A stretch of DNA of 64,000 nt from positions 1 through 64,000 of the forward strand of contig NZ_JAGGLV010000002.1 of NCBI RefSeq assembly GCF_017874735.1. Direction: 5' to 3'. A model generated the notes under the pieces. It had not been told where the DNA came from and did not search any database. It saw only the letters and a program-made list of their open reading frames with translations. Position numbers and translations under genes: made by a program. Of this stretch, positions 8,147 to 15,208 are shown piece by piece. Each line of letters starts with the position of its first letter. Position 1 is the stretch's first letter. This DNA comes from Paenibacillus silagei (GTDB taxonomy: Bacteria > Bacillota > Bacilli > Paenibacillales > Paenibacillaceae).

Positions 8147-8767
8147 TTAATGATTTATCAATGAGATATTCTTCACCGGCCAGAAAATAAGGTCTGCACG
8201 GCCGACAATATCCCCCAGCGGCACATAACCGATCATCCGGCTGTCCGTACTGTCAGAGCGGTTATCCCCCATTACGAACACATGGCCTTCCGGCACCTTG
8301 TTGTCCGTAAACTGCTCATTCGGGAAGTTCTTATTGTTGTACAAGATGTTGTTATTATGCGCATCATCAATCGCGCTCTGGATATACGTCTCGTTCACAG
8401 GCTCTCCGTTAACTGTAACGACATCCCCTTCAACTGTGACTGTATCGCCTGCCACACCAATGACACGTTTAATGAAATCCCGGCCCTCAGAGGGCACATG
8501 GAACACAATGACTTCCCCGCGCTCCGGCTTGCGGATATCGTAGAGAATTTCATTAACAATCACACGTTCTCCGGTATGGAAGTTAGGCTTCATGGAAGGG
8601 CCGTCTACGATAAACGGTTTGAACAAAAGCCAGCGTATTAGAATAACCAGAACCAATGCAATCGCTATCGCTTTAATCCATTCCAGGACTTCATTCTTTG
8701 GCTTCCGGGGGCTCTGGCCGTTAGAATCAATCACTTCGCCTTGCCCTTGCTGCAAATCCTGCTGCAT
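8147..8767 (-). CDS. lepB: Signal peptidase I
   Basis: Membrane-anchored type I signal peptidase that cleaves secretory signal peptides. The 206-aa protein has a cytosolic N-terminus, one membrane helix (about 31-50), catalytic Ser58 in VDGPSMKP, catalytic Lys100 in RDFIKRVIG, and the conserved GDNRSDSTDSR box near 167-177. This is the short Gram-positive SipS/SipT type. It lies between rplS and rbgA and is probably transcribed with rbgA. A terminator-like structure at 8897-8951 precedes it. Confidence 0.96.
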   Translation of the reverse strand: MQQDLQQGQGEVIDSNGQSPRKPKNEVLEWIKAIAIALVLVILIRWLLFKPFIVDGPSMKPNFHTGERVIVNEILYDIRKPERGEVIVFHVPSEGRDFIKRVIGVAGDTVTVEGDVVTVNGEPVNETYIQSAIDDAHNNNILYNNKNFPNEQFTDNKVPEGHVFVMGDNRSDSTDSRMIGYVPLGDIVGRADLIFWPVKNISLINH

Positions 8768-8896
8768 AGTTCACCGTCCTCTCCATCAGTTGTTATCTCC
8801 ACTATACAATACAAAAAAGCTCCTGCCAAAAACTCCCCCGCGATTACTCCTTCAGGAGGCCTTTTCGGAGAAGCTGTTCCTAAGGCACATATGTCT

Positions 8897-8951
8897 AAAA
8901 ACCCCACAAAGTGATGCTTTAACTTCGGGCTTACTCAGGCACTTTGCGGGG
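8897..8951 (-). terminator. Terminator-like hairpin in the rplS-lepB spacer (possible attenuator)
   Basis: On the minus strand CCCCGCAAAGTG pairs with CACTTTGTGGGG (one G-T pair) around a 26-nt apical segment and is followed by five T residues. It lies after the rplS terminator and about 130 bp before lepB, so it is either a second terminator or an attenuator in a lepB leader. Confidence 0.6.
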
Positions 8952-8980
8952 ATCCACAATTCTTTAATCACAAGAAATAA

Positions 8981-9011
8981 ACGAAAGGGGCTTGAATTCA
9001 AGCCCCTTTCC
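8981..9011 (-). terminator. Terminator after rplS
   Basis: A perfect 20-bp palindrome (GGGGCTTGAATTCAAGCCCC, 8987-9006) followed on the minus strand by TTTCGTTTATTT, 18 bp beyond the rplS stop. Confidence 0.85.
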
Positions 9012-9023
9012 TTTGTCACTATT

Positions 9024-9368
9024 CTAGCGACGAATTTCTTTAATTCTTGCAGCTTTACCGCGCAGGTCACGAAGATAATACAGCTTCGCACGACGCACTT
9101 TACCACGGCGAGCCACTTCGATTTTCTCGAGTTTAGGGGAGTTGACTGGGAATGTTCTTTCCACACCAACACCATAAGAGATTTTACGAACCGTAAAAGT
9201 CTCACCGATACCGCCGCCGCGACGTTTAATTACAACGCCTTCGAACAGCTGGATACGCTCACGAGTTCCTTCGATAACTTTTACATGCACCTTCAAAGTG
9301 TCACCCGGGCGAAAACTCGGGATATCTTTACGAAGTTGCTCTTGTGTAATTGCTTGTAGGATATTCAT
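9024..9368 (-). CDS. rplS: 50S ribosomal protein L19
   Basis: Full-length (114 aa) L19, located at the 30S-50S interface. The characteristic [27 protein letters not shown] and [15 protein letters not shown] segments are present. The ATG at 9368 sits behind GGAAGGAGG. Its own promoter (9472-9500) and flanking terminators indicate a monocistronic transcript with a leader of roughly 100 nt. Confidence 0.98.
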   Translation of the reverse strand: MNILQAITQEQLRKDIPSFRPGDTLKVHVKVIEGTRERIQLFEGVVIKRRGGGIGETFTVRKISYGVGVERTFPVNSPKLEKIEVARRGKVRRAKLYYLRDLRGKAARIKEIRR

Positions 9369-9470
9369 TAAGGACTTCCTCCTTCCGTACAGGTGTTCTT
9401 GCCTCTTCCGGAGAGCCATTGCTCTCCCTCATTATCCGCAGAGGACCACCGTATTCCACACAACAGAAGT
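9369..9470 (-). promoter_or_regulatory. rplS 5' leader with a stable hairpin (candidate L19 leader)
   Basis: The leader contains a perfect 7-bp stem with a four-base loop (GGAGAGC AATG GCTCTCC, 9410-9427 on the minus strand) shortly before the ribosome binding site. Autoregulatory L19 leader RNAs are known upstream of rplS in Bacillales; I infer homology from position and a hairpin only, not from a consensus match. Confidence 0.45.
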
Positions 9471-9471
9471 A

Positions 9472-9500
9472 ATATTATCATAAAAGACAGGCTCATGCAA
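9472..9500 (-). promoter_or_regulatory. Sigma-A-type promoter of rplS
   Basis: On the minus strand TTGCAT (9495-9500) and TAATAT (9472-9477) are separated by exactly 17 bp, about 100 bp upstream of the rplS start. Confidence 0.7.
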
Positions 9501-9514
9501 CATATATTTATTAT

Positions 9515-9817
9515 TTAAAGCGGCAGCATATCCCGTTTCTTCGCCTTCACCTTGCAGTCCTTGCAGAGTCCGACCACACTTCCGTCATCCTGGGCATAAA
9601 AAATCAGCTTGCCGTTCTTCTTCTTACAGGAGGAGCACTGCTGATCCGCAGCATTCTGCTTGGCCTTACGGTGCCCTTCCATAGAAATCACATTACTGGC
9701 CTTCCCTTGCTTCGGCGCTTCAGACTGTTCTTGGCTTATCCGGCTGCGGTACACGGTATAGACAACTGCACCCACCAACACAACGATCAGGAATGCTGCA
9801 TACTGCATTTGGCTCAT
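9515..9817 (-). CDS. Membrane-anchored small protein with a four-cysteine zinc-ribbon-like tail
   Basis: Not a family I can name. From the ATG at 9817 (GAGGGGCGG directly upstream) the product is 100 aa: one membrane helix at about 6-22 (YAAFLIVVLVGAVVYTVY), a charged linker, and a C-terminal pair of knuckles, CSSC and CKDC, about 20 residues apart. The topology suggests an N-terminal anchor with a cytosolic metal-binding tail. The frame extends further upstream to 9898, but that extension is not hydrophobic and lacks a ribosome binding site. Confidence 0.65.
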   Translation of the reverse strand: MSQMQYAAFLIVVLVGAVVYTVYRSRISQEQSEAPKQGKASNVISMEGHRKAKQNAADQQCSSCKKKNGKLIFYAQDDGSVVGLCKDCKVKAKKRDMLPL

Positions 9818-9969
9818 CCGCCCCTCTGACTTGTTCAGTCCAAATAGTAAACAGACCGTCTCCTGGGTCTGCTTCCGTGCCGGCCCTCCAGCTGTCACAT
9901 TTCATTCTTCCGGTCCTTCATCTAACGACAGTGTACCATAATGCCTCTCTAAAATGTAGTAGCTAAGCT

Positions 9970-9989
9970 TACTGGACTATAGTCCAGTA
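9970..9989. promoter_or_regulatory. Perfect 20-bp palindrome (candidate operator)
   Basis: TACTGGACTATAGTCCAGTA is a perfect dyad without a spacer. It sits between divergent genes, about 45 bp upstream of a plausible TATAAT -10 element (10034-10039) for the lipoprotein gene. The form suits a dimeric TetR- or MarR-type repressor; no such regulator is adjacent. Confidence 0.5.
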
Positions 9990-10087
9990 GAACAACCCGC
10001 CGCCAGGCTGTTATCCAGTGTTTTCCCATAATATATAATACTGAGTATACATAAGCAAATAATCATGCCTTTAGGAGGATATATATA

Positions 10088-11035
10088 ATGAAGAAACATC
10101 ACAGCACAGCAATTATTGCAGCAATGGCCGTATTTTCTATTGCACTTGCCGGCTGCCGGGAGCTTCCCGGCAAGGAAGCGGCAGATAACCAAATGGAGCA
10201 GACGATCTCCGGCAGCTTCAAGCAGGAGGCGGCAGAAGCCGTGAAGCAGAGTCTCAGCGATGCCAGTGCTGCTGTCGGTGACGCCATCCAGAACACAGCA
10301 GGTATGATTGAAGAGCAGATGAATACTAGCGGAGTCAGCCGGGAGTTCTCCACCTCCCTGCCGATTGCTTCGGCTTCCGTCCTTAAGCTAGATAATGCGG
10401 TGGGGGAAGTTGAAGTAGTACCCGCTTCAGGTGATGAGATCACAGTGCAGGCCACCGTCATTGTCCATGAGCAGACAGGCCACAAGCTGGTATCCGGAGT
10501 GCTGGATCATACGGAAGTCTCTATTGAACATAAAGGAGACGCGCTAATCGTCTCTGCTCATGGTGAAGGCAATTCGAAGAGAAACCTCTGGGAATGGGCG
10601 CAGCATGAGTATGGGGATTCCAACTTCAGCATTAATTATGTAATAGGGATTCCAGAGACCGTTGACCGGTTTGAGATTGATAATAATGTAGGCACCGTCC
10701 AGCTCCGCGGGCTTGAGGGAACTTTTGAGATTAACAGCAATGTCGGCAGCATCATCCTTCAAGACACCGTATTCACAGGCAAGTCCAGTGTGGAGTCAAA
10801 TACGGGAAGTATTGAGCTTGGGGTATCCGGCATGACAAAGGGCAGCAGTCTCAAGGCCAAGAGCGATATTGGAAGAATCTCCGCCGATCTGTCAGCATCA
10901 ACCGCATGTACGGTCAAAGCCCGCAGTGAGCTCGGCCATATCTCCGGCACCGACAACGGTACACCCAAGGATTATAACGGCGGCGGTCCGCTGGTATCGT
11001 TAACCACGCAGATCGGAGCCATATCTGTTAATTAG
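10088..11035 (+). CDS. DUF4097-type beta-helix lipoprotein
   Basis: Exported lipoprotein of 315 aa. A short signal peptide ends in the lipobox L-A-G-C (Cys23). After a polar helical linker, the region from about 95 on has repeated short beta-strands (INSNVGSIIL, VESNTGSIEL, KARSELGHIS) typical of the DUF4097 adhesin-like beta-helix found in LiaG-type envelope-stress proteins. AGGAGGATATATA precedes the ATG. It is transcribed alone, between the palindrome at 9970 and the terminator at 11054. Surface location is well supported; the function is inferred only from family resemblance. Confidence 0.8.
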   Translation: MKKHHSTAIIAAMAVFSIALAGCRELPGKEAADNQMEQTISGSFKQEAAEAVKQSLSDASAAVGDAIQNTAGMIEEQMNTSGVSREFSTSLPIASASVLKLDNAVGEVEVVPASGDEITVQATVIVHEQTGHKLVSGVLDHTEVSIEHKGDALIVSAHGEGNSKRNLWEWAQHEYGDSNFSINYVIGIPETVDRFEIDNNVGTVQLRGLEGTFEINSNVGSIILQDTVFTGKSSVESNTGSIELGVSGMTKGSSLKAKSDIGRISADLSASTACTVKARSELGHISGTDNGTPKDYNGGGPLVSLTTQIGAISVN

Positions 11036-11053
11036 ATCATCCTATAGTGACGC

Positions 11054-11092
11054 AAAAAGTGGGCCTTCCTGACTTCCAGGAGCCCACTTTTT
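11054..11092. terminator. Bidirectional terminator between convergent genes
   Basis: AAAAAGTGGGC...TTCCTG pairs with CAGGA...GCCCACTTTTT. It has A/T tracts on both sides and lies between the plus-strand lipoprotein gene and the minus-strand Sm-like gene. Confidence 0.85.
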
Positions 11093-11110
11093 GTGTTGTT
11101 CAGGCTATCG

Positions 11111-11368
11111 TCAGATTAACGCAATTGCCAGAAGCGTGAACAGGCTTAAGGTAAGGATCTGGCTGCCGTAGCCATAGTATCCGCCATAGTAGTTCCCTGC
11201 ACCGCCCGGATAGAAGGCCGAAGTTTGCATTCTGCCATTGCCTTTTGTTTTCAGATACACATTATTCCGGTCCACATCCACAATAATTCCTTCATGGCGT
11301 TTGCCGTCAGTAGTCATAATGCGTACACGCTTATTCTTGCAATGGAGACAATTATAATAAGCTTCCAT
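11111..11368 (-). CDS. Small Sm-like/Gly-Tyr-rich protein, paralogue A
   Basis: An 85-aa protein with three parts: an N-terminal CLHC pair, an Sm-fold-like strand pair (RHEGIIVDVDRNNVYLKT), and a Gly/Tyr-rich linker (GGAGNYYGGYYGYG) followed by a hydrophobic C-terminal tail (ILTLSLFTLLAIALI). The layout recurs in the protein at 28591-28959. The C-terminal hydrophobic segment suggests membrane or coat association. The ATG at 11368 follows GGAGG at a long spacing. Similar proteins are seen among Bacillales spore-associated small proteins, but that role is inference. Confidence 0.75.
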   Translation of the reverse strand: MEAYYNCLHCKNKRVRIMTTDGKRHEGIIVDVDRNNVYLKTKGNGRMQTSAFYPGGAGNYYGGYYGYGSQILTLSLFTLLAIALI

Positions 11369-11596
11369 CTGCTGTTTCCTCCTTAATCGTGGTTCTGTAT
11401 CTTATGAGGGGAGGGATAAGCCGGTAACGGCTATCGTCACGCAGCAATTGTCTATATGTAAAATAGTTGTGAATTGAAGAACTTGTGAACATTGTGTATC
11501 AATTTTGTGTAAAAAGGGGTAATATTAAAGTAACAAAATCAATGAACCGCTTACGGTTGTGAACAATCTTCTACAATCCATAAGGAGGCAGGAATC

Positions 11597-11791
11597 ATGA
11601 GTACAGCAGGCAGACGTTTTATTAATGAAGGAGTACTGCGGATCGCCTGGTTTATCATCTTCGCTTCGCTCACCTACACGGTGCGCAATTATACTTGGGC
11701 CATTGTATTGCTCATGGTTGTTGGCTTGTATTCACTGGTCACGGGAGTCATCATGCTTACCCGCCGGGATGGTGACAGGGGCAGGTTCTAG
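11597..11791 (+). CDS. Small two-helix membrane protein
   Basis: 64 aa with AAGGAGG ten nucleotides before the ATG. Two membrane segments are visible (about 14-28 and 33-54), a short positively charged N-terminus and a basic C-terminus (TRRDGDRGR). I do not recognise a family. A strong terminator follows at 11826, so it is probably a single-gene transcript. Confidence 0.72.
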   Translation: MSTAGRRFINEGVLRIAWFIIFASLTYTVRNYTWAIVLLMVVGLYSLVTGVIMLTRRDGDRGRF

Positions 11792-11825
11792 CTTAACCTC
11801 ACACACGGGCCTTAGTACCTAAATA

Positions 11826-11876
11826 AAAACACTTCCTACAGAGCGTAATGCGCTGACGGAAGTGTTTTTTGTTTTT
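11826..11876 (+). terminator. Terminator after the small membrane protein gene
   Basis: AAAACACTTCC pairs with GGAAGTGTTTT with an inner AGCG/GCGCT stem, and is followed by a TTTTTTGTTTTT tract. Confidence 0.85.
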
Positions 11877-11892
11877 AGCGAAAACGGAATAA

Positions 11893-11966
11893 TCGGAGTA
11901 ACAGGATTTGAACCTGCGACCTCACCCACCCCAAGGGTGCGCGCTACCAGGCTGCGCTATACCCCG
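11893..11966 (-). tRNA. tRNA-Pro (anticodon GGG)
   Basis: On the minus strand a full cloverleaf folds: acceptor CGGGGTA/TACTCCG, D arm with AGCCTGGTA, anticodon stem CACCC/GGGTG enclosing loop TTGGGGT (anticodon GGG, reading CCC/CCU), and T arm GCAGG TTCAAAT CCTGT. The discriminator base is A and CCA is not encoded. It is a single tRNA with no neighbours. Confidence 0.95.
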
Positions 11967-12183
11967 ACATTGCAAATCAATCCATTACTTCATCCTTACG
12001 TTTGCCGCATCCCTACGATTAACATACGTTCATCTAATGCATAATATGCCGGTAAGCGGTTACTTACTGTTATACTATAAATATACCTCACTAGTTCAGC
12101 AGTTTCAAATAGAGTTCAGTATTTTTATGGAGTTCAATATTTTTTCACATCTCATTAAAATTTAATGGATTTTCCGTAAAGGC

Positions 12184-12362
12184 TGTGCTATACTCTTGGC
12201 ACAAGGAAAGGAGGTGCGTTCACATCAAGCATGACATGCTGAACGTATCCCTTACCCGGACCAACGGCTGAATGATTAAGTCTTGGTGGCGCGGGATACG
12301 GATCAAAGTTACAAACTAGCGCCTCGGGTAGAGAGACCGTCTTCGGACGGTCTTTTTTTGTT
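12184..12362 (+). ncRNA. Candidate small structured RNA with own promoter and UUCG terminator
   Basis: An extended -10 promoter (TG-C-TATACT, TATACT at 12189-12194) predicts a start near 12202. The transcript folds into hairpin 1 (GTTC...AGCATG/CATGCT...GAAC, 12218-12244), hairpin 2 (CGTATCCC at 12244-12251 with GGGATACG at 12293-12300, enclosing ACCAA/TTGGT), and a terminator with a UUCG loop (GACCGTC TTCG GACGGTC then seven T, 12335-12359). An AAAGGAGG near its 5' end precedes a tiny frame, so a leader-peptide or dual-function RNA is possible. No gene follows on this strand. I could not match it to a named RNA family. Confidence 0.6.
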
Positions 12363-12386
12363 TGCCCGCCCTCTTCGCACCCAGCA

Positions 12387-12446
12387 AACAAATAACCGCC
12401 GAAGCCAGCGAACCTTGGGTTCGTCTGTCTTCAGCGGTTATTTGTG
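12387..12446. other. Long imperfect hairpin
   Basis: CAAATAACCGC at the left pairs with GCGGTTATTTG at the right, with an inner GAACC/GGGTTC stem, giving a roughly 60-nt structure. It lies just after the candidate RNA and downstream of the small minus-strand gene at 12514, for which it may act as a weak terminator. Confidence 0.5.
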
Positions 12447-12513
12447 GAATTTGCTGTATTACTGAGCCTATTGAACCTGCTTCCAGGTCTAATTCATTTC
12501 TTCGATTATAAGA

Positions 12514-12639
12514 TTACGATTTACGATTCTTATAAAAATCAATAATATCACTTACCGTGCGGAGCGGCTCCGCCTCCTTGTGGACAGTGTCCACGGCTGG
12601 CTTGAATGATTCATGCGTATTCGTAGTCACTTCAGTCAT
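12514..12639 (-). CDS. Small hypothetical protein (41 codons)
   Basis: Reads from an ATG at 12639, or a GTG at 12630 that is better spaced from AAAGGA, to TAA at 12514. The 38-41-residue product is hydrophilic, has no cysteine or membrane segment, and ends in TVSDIIDFYKNRKS, which looks like a short amphipathic helix. It lies downstream of trmD on the same strand but beyond the trmD terminator. The clean ribosome binding site and protein-like composition favour a real gene; no family is recognised. Confidence 0.5.
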   Translation of the reverse strand: MTEVTTNTHESFKPAVDTVHKEAEPLRTVSDIIDFYKNRKS

Positions 12640-12818
12640 TCCTTTCGATAATTAAGCTAGCTGCGTCTATAGCTGCATGTCTACTTGCGGCACCTCTATT
12701 CATTACCCTAGAAAAAGGGTATTGACGCACATCTGCTCGTATTTATTTCGCTGGCAAAACTTCTTCTATGCCTATCCGTTCTAGTCGTAATTCCCGTTCC
12801 CGGTTCTCAGAACACAGC

Positions 12819-12857
12819 AAAAAACGCCTCCCTAACGTAATATACGTTAAAAAGACG
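12819..12857 (-). terminator. Terminator after trmD
   Basis: In the minus-strand RNA a 15-bp stem forms between CGTCTTTTTAACGTA and TACGTTAGGGAGGCG using several G-U pairs, with loop TAT, followed by six U. On the plus strand the G-U pairs become A-C mismatches, so it is orientation-specific. Confidence 0.8.
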
Positions 12858-12892
12858 CCAGCTATGACTCTATTTAAGCCCAATTTTATCAT

Positions 12893-13684
12893 TTATTTCT
12901 GCTCCAGGCTTGCCTGCTCCTGCAGCCGCTTCAGCGTCTGCTTGTCCTTCGCTGTCAGCTCAGCGGTCTCAAGCAGATCCGGCCTGCGTTCGAGAGTACG
13001 CTGCAATGCCTGCTCGCGCCGCCATTCCACGATATTGGCATGATGTCCGCTGAGCAGCATGTCCGGCACCTTCCAGCCCCGGAACTCTGCCGGGCGGGTA
13101 TAATGCGGGTACTCCAGCAGCCCGGTGCTGAAGGAGTCAGAGATTGCAGAGGTCTCATTGCCCAGTGCCCCCGGCTGCAGCCGCACTACCGAATCAATGA
13201 CGGTCAAGGCCGGGAGCTCACCGCCGGTCAGTACATAGTCGCCAATCGACAGCTCGTCCGTCACCAGATGCTCACGGATTCGCTCGTCATAGCCCTCATA
13301 ATGACCGCAGATGAAGATCAGATGCTGTTCCTGTGCCAGCTCTTCGGCGATCTGCTGATTATACGTCCGGCCCTGGGGGCACATCAGAATAATACGCGGC
13401 TTCACCGCCTCTGTATTGCCGTGTTCCCCTTGCTCCCCTCCAGCGCTACTCTGAGCCAGCACATGCTCCACCGCTGCGAAGATAGGGTCAGGCTTCAGCA
13501 CCATGCCTCCCCCTCCGCCGTAAGGTGTATCATCCACGCTGTTATGCTTGTTGCCCGAGAAGTCGCGGAAGTTCACCGTGTTCAGTGAAGCAATGCCTTT
13601 CTCACGGGCCTTACCGAGAATGCTGGTGCCGAAGACGCCTTCACACATATCAGGGAACAGCGTCAGCACGTCGATACGGATCAT
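12893..13684 (-). CDS. trmD: tRNA (guanine-N1)-methyltransferase TrmD
   Basis: Forms m1G37 in tRNAs with G36, preventing frameshifting. The 263-aa protein shows the SPOUT trefoil-knot signatures: [25 protein letters not shown] and [13 protein letters not shown]. The start at 13684 overlaps the rimM stop by four bases. The C-terminal extension is charged and variable, as usual. Terminator at 12819. Confidence 0.97.
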   Translation of the reverse strand: MIRIDVLTLFPDMCEGVFGTSILGKAREKGIASLNTVNFRDFSGNKHNSVDDTPYGGGGGMVLKPDPIFAAVEHVLAQSSAGGEQGEHGNTEAVKPRIILMCPQGRTYNQQIAEELAQEQHLIFICGHYEGYDERIREHLVTDELSIGDYVLTGGELPALTVIDSVVRLQPGALGNETSAISDSFSTGLLEYPHYTRPAEFRGWKVPDMLLSGHHANIVEWRREQALQRTLERRPDLLETAELTAKDKQTLKRLQEQASLEQK

Positions 13685-14205
13685 GGGAGCAGCCCTTCCA
13701 TAAGGTGCACAGTGATTTTTTTGGCTGCAATATCGACGTCCAGCACTACATCGTTAATAACCGGAATCAGAATATCCTGGCCCTTCTTCGGCTTCACTAC
13801 CCAGACATCATTAGCCCCGGGCTGCAAAATCTCTGTAATCGTTCCCAGCGGCTGGCTGGCATCTTCATCCGTGTAAACCTCGCAGCCTACAATCTGGTGG
13901 AAGTAATACTCGTTCTCCGGCAACTCAACCAGATTATCACTAGGCACCTTGAGCAGGCTGCCTTTGTATTTCTCGATCTCATTAATGTTCGTATACCCCT
14001 TAAGCTTGGCAATATACATCCCTTTGTGCTCTCTCGCCGATTCGATCGTAACCTCGAATTTCGGGCTTCCGTCTGCGGGAATCAGCAGCAGCTTGTTGCC
14101 AGGTGCGAACCGCACTTTCGGGAAATCGGTATGCGACAGGATTTTGATCTCCCCGCGAATGCCGTGCGTGTTCACCAGCCTGCCTACGGTTAACTCTTCT
14201 GTCAT
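13681..14205 (-). CDS. rimM: 16S rRNA processing/ribosome maturation factor RimM
   Basis: Assists maturation of the 30S head and binds S19. At 174 aa it has the N-terminal RimM beta-barrel ([16 protein letters not shown]) and a C-terminal PRC-barrel ([15 protein letters not shown]...LGTITEIL...NDVWVV). AAGGAGATGAACAC precedes the ATG. It is cotranslated with trmD through an ATGA overlap and separated from khpA by a terminator at 14262. Confidence 0.96.
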   Translation of the reverse strand: MTEELTVGRLVNTHGIRGEIKILSHTDFPKVRFAPGNKLLLIPADGSPKFEVTIESAREHKGMYIAKLKGYTNINEIEKYKGSLLKVPSDNLVELPENEYYFHQIVGCEVYTDEDASQPLGTITEILQPGANDVWVVKPKKGQDILIPVINDVVLDVDIAAKKITVHLMEGLLP

Positions 14206-14239
14206 GTGTTCATCTCCTTCACGTTGATTGCGTACGGCC

Positions 14240-14257
14240 TATAAATTCTTATATTTT
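14240..14257. repeat. AT-rich dispersed 18-mer
   Basis: TATAAATTCTTATATTTT, identical to 20356-20373. It contains a TATAA/TTATA inverted repeat with an ATTC spacer. It lies just upstream of rimM. Confidence 0.7.
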
Positions 14258-14261
14258 CAAC

Positions 14262-14299
14262 AAAAAGGAGCCGGGATATACTATCCCTAGCCCCTCCTT
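14262..14299 (-). terminator. Terminator between khpA and rimM
   Basis: On the minus strand AGGAG-GGGCT-AGGGATA pairs with TATCCC-GGCTCCT around GTA and is followed by TTTTG. It divides the otherwise continuous ribosomal cluster into two transcription units or attenuates read-through. Confidence 0.75.
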
Positions 14300-14309
14300 G
14301 TGCGCATCC

Positions 14310-14540
14310 TTAAGATAAAATATCCACGGTAACGCGTTTATCACTTTTGACTGCTGCAGATGTGACTACGGTACGAAGCGCTTTGGCGATCCGTCCCTGC
14401 TTGCCGATGACCTTACCGACATCATCAGGATGCACGGAGAGCTCATAGACAATCAGGTGATCCTTCTCCACGGTCCGTACGGCCACATCCTCCGGATGAT
14501 CCACTAAAGCCTTAGCAATAACACCAACTAATTCTTCCAT
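14310..14540 (-). CDS. khpA: KH-domain RNA-binding protein KhpA (YlqC)
   Basis: A 76-aa single KH domain protein; in Gram-positive bacteria KhpA partners with KhpB/EloR and binds RNA to influence cell division and elongation. The diagnostic G-x-x-G loop is GKQG at residues 46-49 (VGKVIGKQGRIAKALR). The ATG at 14540 follows GCGAGGG; the frame extends only a few codons further to a TTG. It sits immediately after rpsP, the standard location. Confidence 0.95.
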   Translation of the reverse strand: MEELVGVIAKALVDHPEDVAVRTVEKDHLIVYELSVHPDDVGKVIGKQGRIAKALRTVVTSAAVKSDKRVTVDILS

Positions 14541-14562
14541 AGAGGACCCTCGCAATCAGTCA

Positions 14563-14835
14563 TTATTTCTGAAGCTTTGACTCATGGAACTTCTTCATCA
14601 CGCCAGCTTTGGAAAGCAGGTTGCGGACGGTATCAGATGCTTGTGCACCTGTCTGAAGCCATTTAAGAGCCTTCTCTTCGTCAATCTTAACGACTGCCGG
14701 TACTTCGATCGGATTATAATAACCGATTTCCTCGATAAAACGGCCGTCACGAGGAGACCGGGAATCGGAAACCACTACACGGTAGAAAGGCGCTTTATGT
14801 GCTCCCATTCTTTTCAAACGAATACGTACTGCCAC
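14563..14835 (-). CDS. rpsP: 30S ribosomal protein S16
   Basis: Full-length S16 (90 aa) starting at a GTG at 14835, 8 nt after AAGGAGG, giving the expected [19 protein letters not shown]-terminus. The frame remains open upstream to 14928 but the added residues are not S16-like. The conserved [19 protein letters not shown] segment is present. It is followed by khpA with a 22-bp gap. Confidence 0.98.
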   Translation of the reverse strand: MAVRIRLKRMGAHKAPFYRVVVSDSRSPRDGRFIEEIGYYNPIEVPAVVKIDEEKALKWLQTGAQASDTVRNLLSKAGVMKKFHESKLQK

Positions 14836-15208
14836 GAAATTCACCTCCTTAAAAGAATATCGTTTTCGATCCCTCCCAAACCCTCCCTTCCCGAAGGGAG
14901 GGCCCCAAGGGCTCTGCCCTCTGGACACCCGCTAAGTGCAACTAGCGTAGGCGTTCAGACTGGCGGGACTTTGGTGAGTTCGGGGAAAGACCGCTTTTCC
15001 TCCCTGCGGGATACACTTGACTGGCGGCGTTCCCTGGTAACGAGGGGAAGAGATTTAAACATTAAGATCAAGATCAAAAGATTAAGGTCAAAAGATTAAG
15101 GTCAAAAGACTACTCGATCTTCTGATGTTGTACTATATCAGATCTAGGGGGAAACTTAAAACTTAAAGCTAAACCTTAAACCTAAACATTAAACCGTAAA
15201 GATTAAGA
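14836..15208. other. 373-bp repeat-rich spacer between ffh and rpsP
   Basis: No gene is visible. Near rpsP it has a strong hairpin (CCCTCCCTTCCCGAAGGGAGGG, within 14879-14902) and a GGGCTCTGCCC segment. The half nearest ffh is AT-rich and repetitive: tandem copies of AAAAGATTAAGGTC (15076-15103) and a degenerate AAACnTTA series (15152-15209), with an imperfect inverted repeat ATCTTCTGAT/ATCAGATCT between them. Such a spacer inside an otherwise compact operon is unusual. Confidence 0.7.

Noticed and set aside
8592..9359. Plus-strand 255-aa frame across lepB, the spacer and rplS
   Set aside because: Antisense to two conserved genes; no family features or ribosome binding site.
11862..12165. 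Short plus-strand frames across the tRNA-Pro gene
   Set aside because: They read through a tRNA and have no ribosome binding site.
12202..12362. 6S RNA or SRP RNA
   Set aside because: The length and hairpin order do not fit the long central-bulge fold of 6S RNA, and the apical SRP loop motif is not visible.
13040..14193. Plus-strand frames opposite trmD and rimM
   Set aside because: Antisense of two essential conserved genes without start signals.
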